A DNA stretch of 64,000 nt, from positions 186,001-250,000 of the forward strand of contig NZ_PEBD01000005.1 in assembly GCF_002735905.1 (NCBI RefSeq). Reading direction: 5' to 3'. Shown here in pieces: positions 61,499 through 64,000 of this stretch. Every line of letters starts with the position of its first letter. Position 1 is the stretch's first letter. The notes beneath the pieces are model-generated. The model was given only the letters and a program-made list of their open reading frames with translations, ran no database searches and was not told the DNA's origin. Source of the stretch: Williamsia muralis. GTDB taxonomy: Bacteria; Actinomycetota; Actinomycetes; Mycobacteriales; Mycobacteriaceae. The position numbers were made by a program, and so were the translations under genes.

Positions 61499-62884
61499 TC
61501 AGTGGTAGACGGTGAGCGCCAGCGGATCCAGATCCAGATCGATGTGGTCGACCGGTCCGGTGACCTCGCCGTCGTGGGCGGTGAGGATCGGTCCCGAATG
61601 AGACTCGATCACCAGATGATCGGCTTGGATCGCGCCGAGCACCCGAGCGCGCTCGACCGTGCCGAACAGCGAGGCGGCGATGGCAGTCGTCCGCCCGAGA
61701 CGGCGGTCGGCCCGAAGGTATTGGACGTCGAGCACGCCGTCGGCAAGGCTCGATCGGTTCGACGGGGTGAGCCCGCGGGGTCGGTATTCCCCGTTCCCGA
61801 TGAAGATCGCCCAGACCGAGCGGCGCCTGCCGTTGATGACAAGATCGAGCGGTTTGTGGCCGCGTAACGCCCGAAACAAGGCCACGGCGGCCGCGGGCCA
61901 TTTGCCGATCCGGTGCTCCAACCGCTCGCGAAGCCGCACCATCTCCGGGTATCCGCCCAAGCCCGCGGTGTTCAGGAACAGGCAGCCATTGATTCGTCCG
62001 ACATCAACGGTGCCTGCCGAGCCGGCGACCACCGCCCTTGCGGTATCGGCGTAGGTCTCAAGGCTCAGCGCGCGAGCAAAATGATTCAGGGTGCCGGCCG
62101 GAAAGACCGCGAGAGGGAGATCTCTGTCGATGGCGATCTGCGCCACGGTAGCGGCCGTTCCGTCTCCCCCGGCCACTCCCAGCGCCCGGGAGTCGTCTGA
62201 AATCTGTTCGTCAAGTGGATAATCGGGATCCCAGTGCACGATTTTCGCATCAGGTAAGAGAGCGAGGATGCGAGTGTCGGCGCCTGCCGATGACCCGGAT
62301 TCCGAGTTGAGAACGACGGTCAGGCCCGCACCCCGCGGGAGCGCAGGAGCCGACCCCGGACCCGTCTGCGCAGCTGTGGTGGGGACCGCCGGCCACAAGC
62401 GCTGCCCGGCCAGGGCGACACCGCCACCGATGGCCGCCCCGGCGATGACGTCACTCGGGTAGTGGACGCCGACATGTACACGTGAGTATCCGACCGCGGC
62501 TGCCAGCGGGAACAGCACGGCAGCGGTCCGGGGGCGCTCGAGTGCTGCGCCGACGGCGAACGCCGCGGCCGACGCGCTGTGTCCGCTGGGAAACGACGAC
62601 GTCCACGGCATCCGAACCAGCGGATGGGGATGGGCGGGGTCCAACGTCGGCCTTTTTCGCCCGATCAGCGGTTTGAGGACGGTGTTGGACACCAGACTGG
62701 CGCCGGCAAGTGAGCCGAGGCCGCGCAGACCGGCGCGCCTCTGTCGTTTTCCGATCAGCGACATCACCACCGCGATGGTCATCCACAACTTGCCGTGGTT
62801 GGCCGCCAGGGTCAGTTGTCGTAGAGCGGTGTCAGACCAACCCGGGCCGGTCACCGTGCGCTTTGCGTCTTTGGGTGAGAGCAC
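61499..62884 (-). CDS. PAP2 phosphatase fused to diacylglycerol-kinase-type lipid kinase (461 aa)
   Basis: Residues about 25-165 are a PAP2 phosphatase: K71-x6-R78-P79 (KPLIGRKRP), SFPSGHSAS (99-104) and SRVHVGVHYPSD (134-145). Several hydrophobic segments suggest membrane location. From about 187 a DAGK/LCB5 catalytic domain begins (LTVVLNSESGSSAG, GVAGGDGTAATVAQIA, FPAGTLNHFARAL). So one protein can both remove and add lipid phosphate. The fusion is found in mycobacteria and relatives as far as I know. Start is GTG 62884 with little Shine-Dalgarno; it faces the cyclase on the same strand. Confidence 0.88.
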   Translation of the reverse strand: MLSPKDAKRTVTGPGWSDTALRQLTLAANHGKLWMTIAVVMSLIGKRQRRAGLRGLGSLAGASLVSNTVLKPLIGRKRPTLDPAHPHPLVRMPWTSSFPSGHSASAAAFAVGAALERPRTAAVLFPLAAAVGYSRVHVGVHYPSDVIAGAAIGGGVALAGQRLWPAVPTTAAQTGPGSAPALPRGAGLTVVLNSESGSSAGADTRILALLPDAKIVHWDPDYPLDEQISDDSRALGVAGGDGTAATVAQIAIDRDLPLAVFPAGTLNHFARALSLETYADTARAVVAGSAGTVDVGRINGCLFLNTAGLGGYPEMVRLRERLEHRIGKWPAAAVALFRALRGHKPLDLVINGRRRSVWAIFIGNGEYRPRGLTPSNRSSLADGVLDVQYLRADRRLGRTTAIAASLFGTVERARVLGAIQADHLVIESHSGPILTAHDGEVTGPVDHIDLDLDPLALTVYH

Positions 62885-62963
62885 CCTCGGAGTCTATGGC
62901 GCTGTCGGGCAACCGCAATGTTTTCGCCGGTTGCGTATTCAGGCGGTCAGGCGACAGGTCGGC

Positions 62964-63779
62964 CTAGTCGTCGTACCTTGGCAGGACTTCGTACACCACC
63001 AGATCTTTTGGTGTTCCCTTTGCCCGAAACCGTCTGCGGCGCTTGATGTACTTGGACTCGTCGGTTGCTGCGAGTGTTGCCTCTGTGGCGAGCACCTCGC
63101 CGCCGGACGCCGCGTCGGCGACGCGGGCCGCGATGTTCACGTCGACGCCCAGGTAGTCGTCTCCCACGTGGCGTGGCTCGCCGGTGTGCAGACCGGCGCG
63201 CAACGCCGGGCGATATCCGTCCAATGTGATGGCACTGACGGCAAGGCCCGCCTCATGTGCGGCTTCGATCGCCTCGGCGCCGTCGGCGAACACCGCCATC
63301 AGTCCGTCGCCGAGGTGTTTTGTGACGATGCCACCCCGCCGCTTGATGACCGCCGCGCTGGCGTCATTGACCTGACGAAGGAGTTCGAGCACCGCATCGT
63401 CACCCGCACCCAGCGCCCACGTCGAGAATCCGACAAGGTCGGTGAACAGGATGGTGACCGGGCCATCGGATCGTGGCTTCCCGCTGCGGCGGCGGGTCAT
63501 GATGGCCTGCCACGACTCGACGGCTGCCAGTGCCAACTCGCGGGTTGCACTGGCCCGCTCTCCGCGCGCCTGCGCGATCAAACTGGCAACTCGTTCCGAG
63601 TGCCTGAGCCGATCAGGGTCCACATCGGGACTGGCACCGGGTACCGCCCGGCGTGCGGCACGGGCGACGCGGAGGACGTTGTCGTTCCTGTCCGCGCGAG
63701 ACAGGAAGTCAGCAACCCGCCCTATGGACGGTCGCTGCCCTTCAGGGCGGTCGCTGCCGCGGTTGTTGGCCTTACTCAC
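62964..63779 (-). CDS. class III adenylate/guanylate cyclase (271 aa)
   Basis: A catalytic class III cyclase domain (about 108-265): VTILFTDLVGFSTW with metal Asp114, VTKHLGDGLMAVF with Lys154 (purine-specifying) and Asp158, DYLGVDVNIAARVADAASGG (transition-state Asn/Arg), RAKGTPKDLVVYEV. The N-terminal ~105 residues are helical (RHSERVASLIAQARGERASA) and may be a regulatory or dimerisation part. The retained Lys favours ATP as substrate. Start is GTG 63779. No transmembrane segment. Confidence 0.9.
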   Translation of the reverse strand: MSKANNRGSDRPEGQRPSIGRVADFLSRADRNDNVLRVARAARRAVPGASPDVDPDRLRHSERVASLIAQARGERASATRELALAAVESWQAIMTRRRSGKPRSDGPVTILFTDLVGFSTWALGAGDDAVLELLRQVNDASAAVIKRRGGIVTKHLGDGLMAVFADGAEAIEAAHEAGLAVSAITLDGYRPALRAGLHTGEPRHVGDDYLGVDVNIAARVADAASGGEVLATEATLAATDESKYIKRRRRFRAKGTPKDLVVYEVLPRYDD

Positions 63780-63806
63780 AGCTCGAAGTCTATGTGCACC
63801 GGAGTC

Positions 63807-64000
63807 CTAGGCCACCTTCACCTTTGACTCGCGCAATTCACGCAGAGCGGTTCTCAGACCGCGCCGAGTGCCCGTCTGGGCATCGGAGCCGAACCCGGAT
63901 TGCATGCCTTCGCGGATGTTGAAGCGGAGTTCCGAGGCCGTTTCCGGTGCGTCGTCCGCGCTGGCAGACAGCAGAGCATTGGGCAGCGCAAGTTTCGCGA
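63807..64000 (-). CDS. unknown protein, 5' end outside the window
   Basis: Read on the minus strand from the window edge the frame gives about 64 residues ending LRTALRELRESKVKVA and then TAG at 63807-63809. The middle, SELRFNIREGMQSGFGSDAQ, is amphipathic and polar. I do not recognise the family. The gene continues past the window, so start and size are unknown. It precedes the cyclase by 27 bases on the same strand. Confidence 0.55.
   Translation of the reverse strand, partial: AKLALPNALLSASADDAPETASELRFNIREGMQSGFGSDAQTGTRRGLRTALRELRESKVKVA

Noticed and set aside
62673-63827. 384-codon plus-strand ORF
   Set aside because: Runs through the PAP2-DAGK start and the cyclase on the opposite strand; product is Arg/Cys-rich without motifs.
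1-64000. Transposons, integrases, CRISPR arrays, rRNA
   Set aside because: I looked for transposase/integrase motifs, evenly spaced direct repeats and conserved rRNA segments and found none.

Overview
The window is high-GC DNA with short intergenic gaps, many stop/start (ATGA-type) overlaps and GTG starts. The gene content fits a mycolic-acid actinomycete of the Gordonia/Rhodococcus/Williamsia/Mycobacterium group: several acyl-CoA and fatty-acyl-AMP ligases, P450s, a GAF-ANTAR protein, a PAP2-diacylglycerol-kinase fusion and a manganese catalase. The genus is an inference from family content. No rRNA, tRNA, CRISPR array, transposase or integrase was seen.

Layout. 1-15 kb is a mixed accessory and metabolic region. 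It holds the end of a PEP-utilising enzyme, an acyl-CoA ligase, an FBP-type zinc protein and a TetR/P450/ABC1-kinase module with two clear palindromic operators. It continues with a reductase, a SABATH-like methyltransferase, a frameshifted secreted lipase, an HSL-type hydrolase, a flavodoxin-like protein and a second TetR/SDR pair with two matching operators. It ends with a Lys/Pro/Ala-rich protein bracketed by related palindromes, and a VOC protein.

15.8-48 kb is the centrepiece: two converging transcription units that look like one lipid biosynthesis locus. The plus-strand unit (15.8-32.3 kb) encodes an acyl-CoA dehydrogenase, two hot-dog thioesterases, an alpha/beta hydrolase and a complete Ugp-like ABC importer with a metallophosphoesterase. 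It continues with a PLP decarboxylase, a GNAT acetyltransferase, a membrane desaturase, a free-standing ACP, a cyclopropane-synthase-like methyltransferase, a P450, a type II thioesterase and a fatty-acyl-AMP ligase. The minus-strand unit (48-32.3 kb) encodes a LysR regulator, a long-chain acyl-CoA ligase, an FAD oxidoreductase and an SGNH hydrolase. After these come a 2104-aa PfaA-like megasynthase (KS-AT-ACP-KR-DH), a FabA-like dehydratase protein resembling only the C-terminal part of PfaC, a PfaD-like enoyl reductase and an alpha/beta hydrolase. A plausible reading is a polyunsaturated-fatty-acid-synthase-like 'secondary lipid' pathway whose acyl chain is desaturated, methylated or hydroxylated, with a possible amine or glycerophosphate head group. 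The product is unknown.

48-55 kb looks like a stress island: a CsbD-type coiled-coil protein and a second coiled-coil protein, a divergent MurE-like ligase, Mn catalase, GAF-ANTAR, a 51-aa acidic peptide and hemerythrin. Strong hairpin terminators separate convergent genes here. 55-64 kb holds malQ, a PaoABC-like molybdenum hydroxylase operon, a VOC protein, a proline-rich 56-aa peptide, the PAP2-DAGK fusion, a class III adenylate cyclase and the 3' end of an unknown gene.
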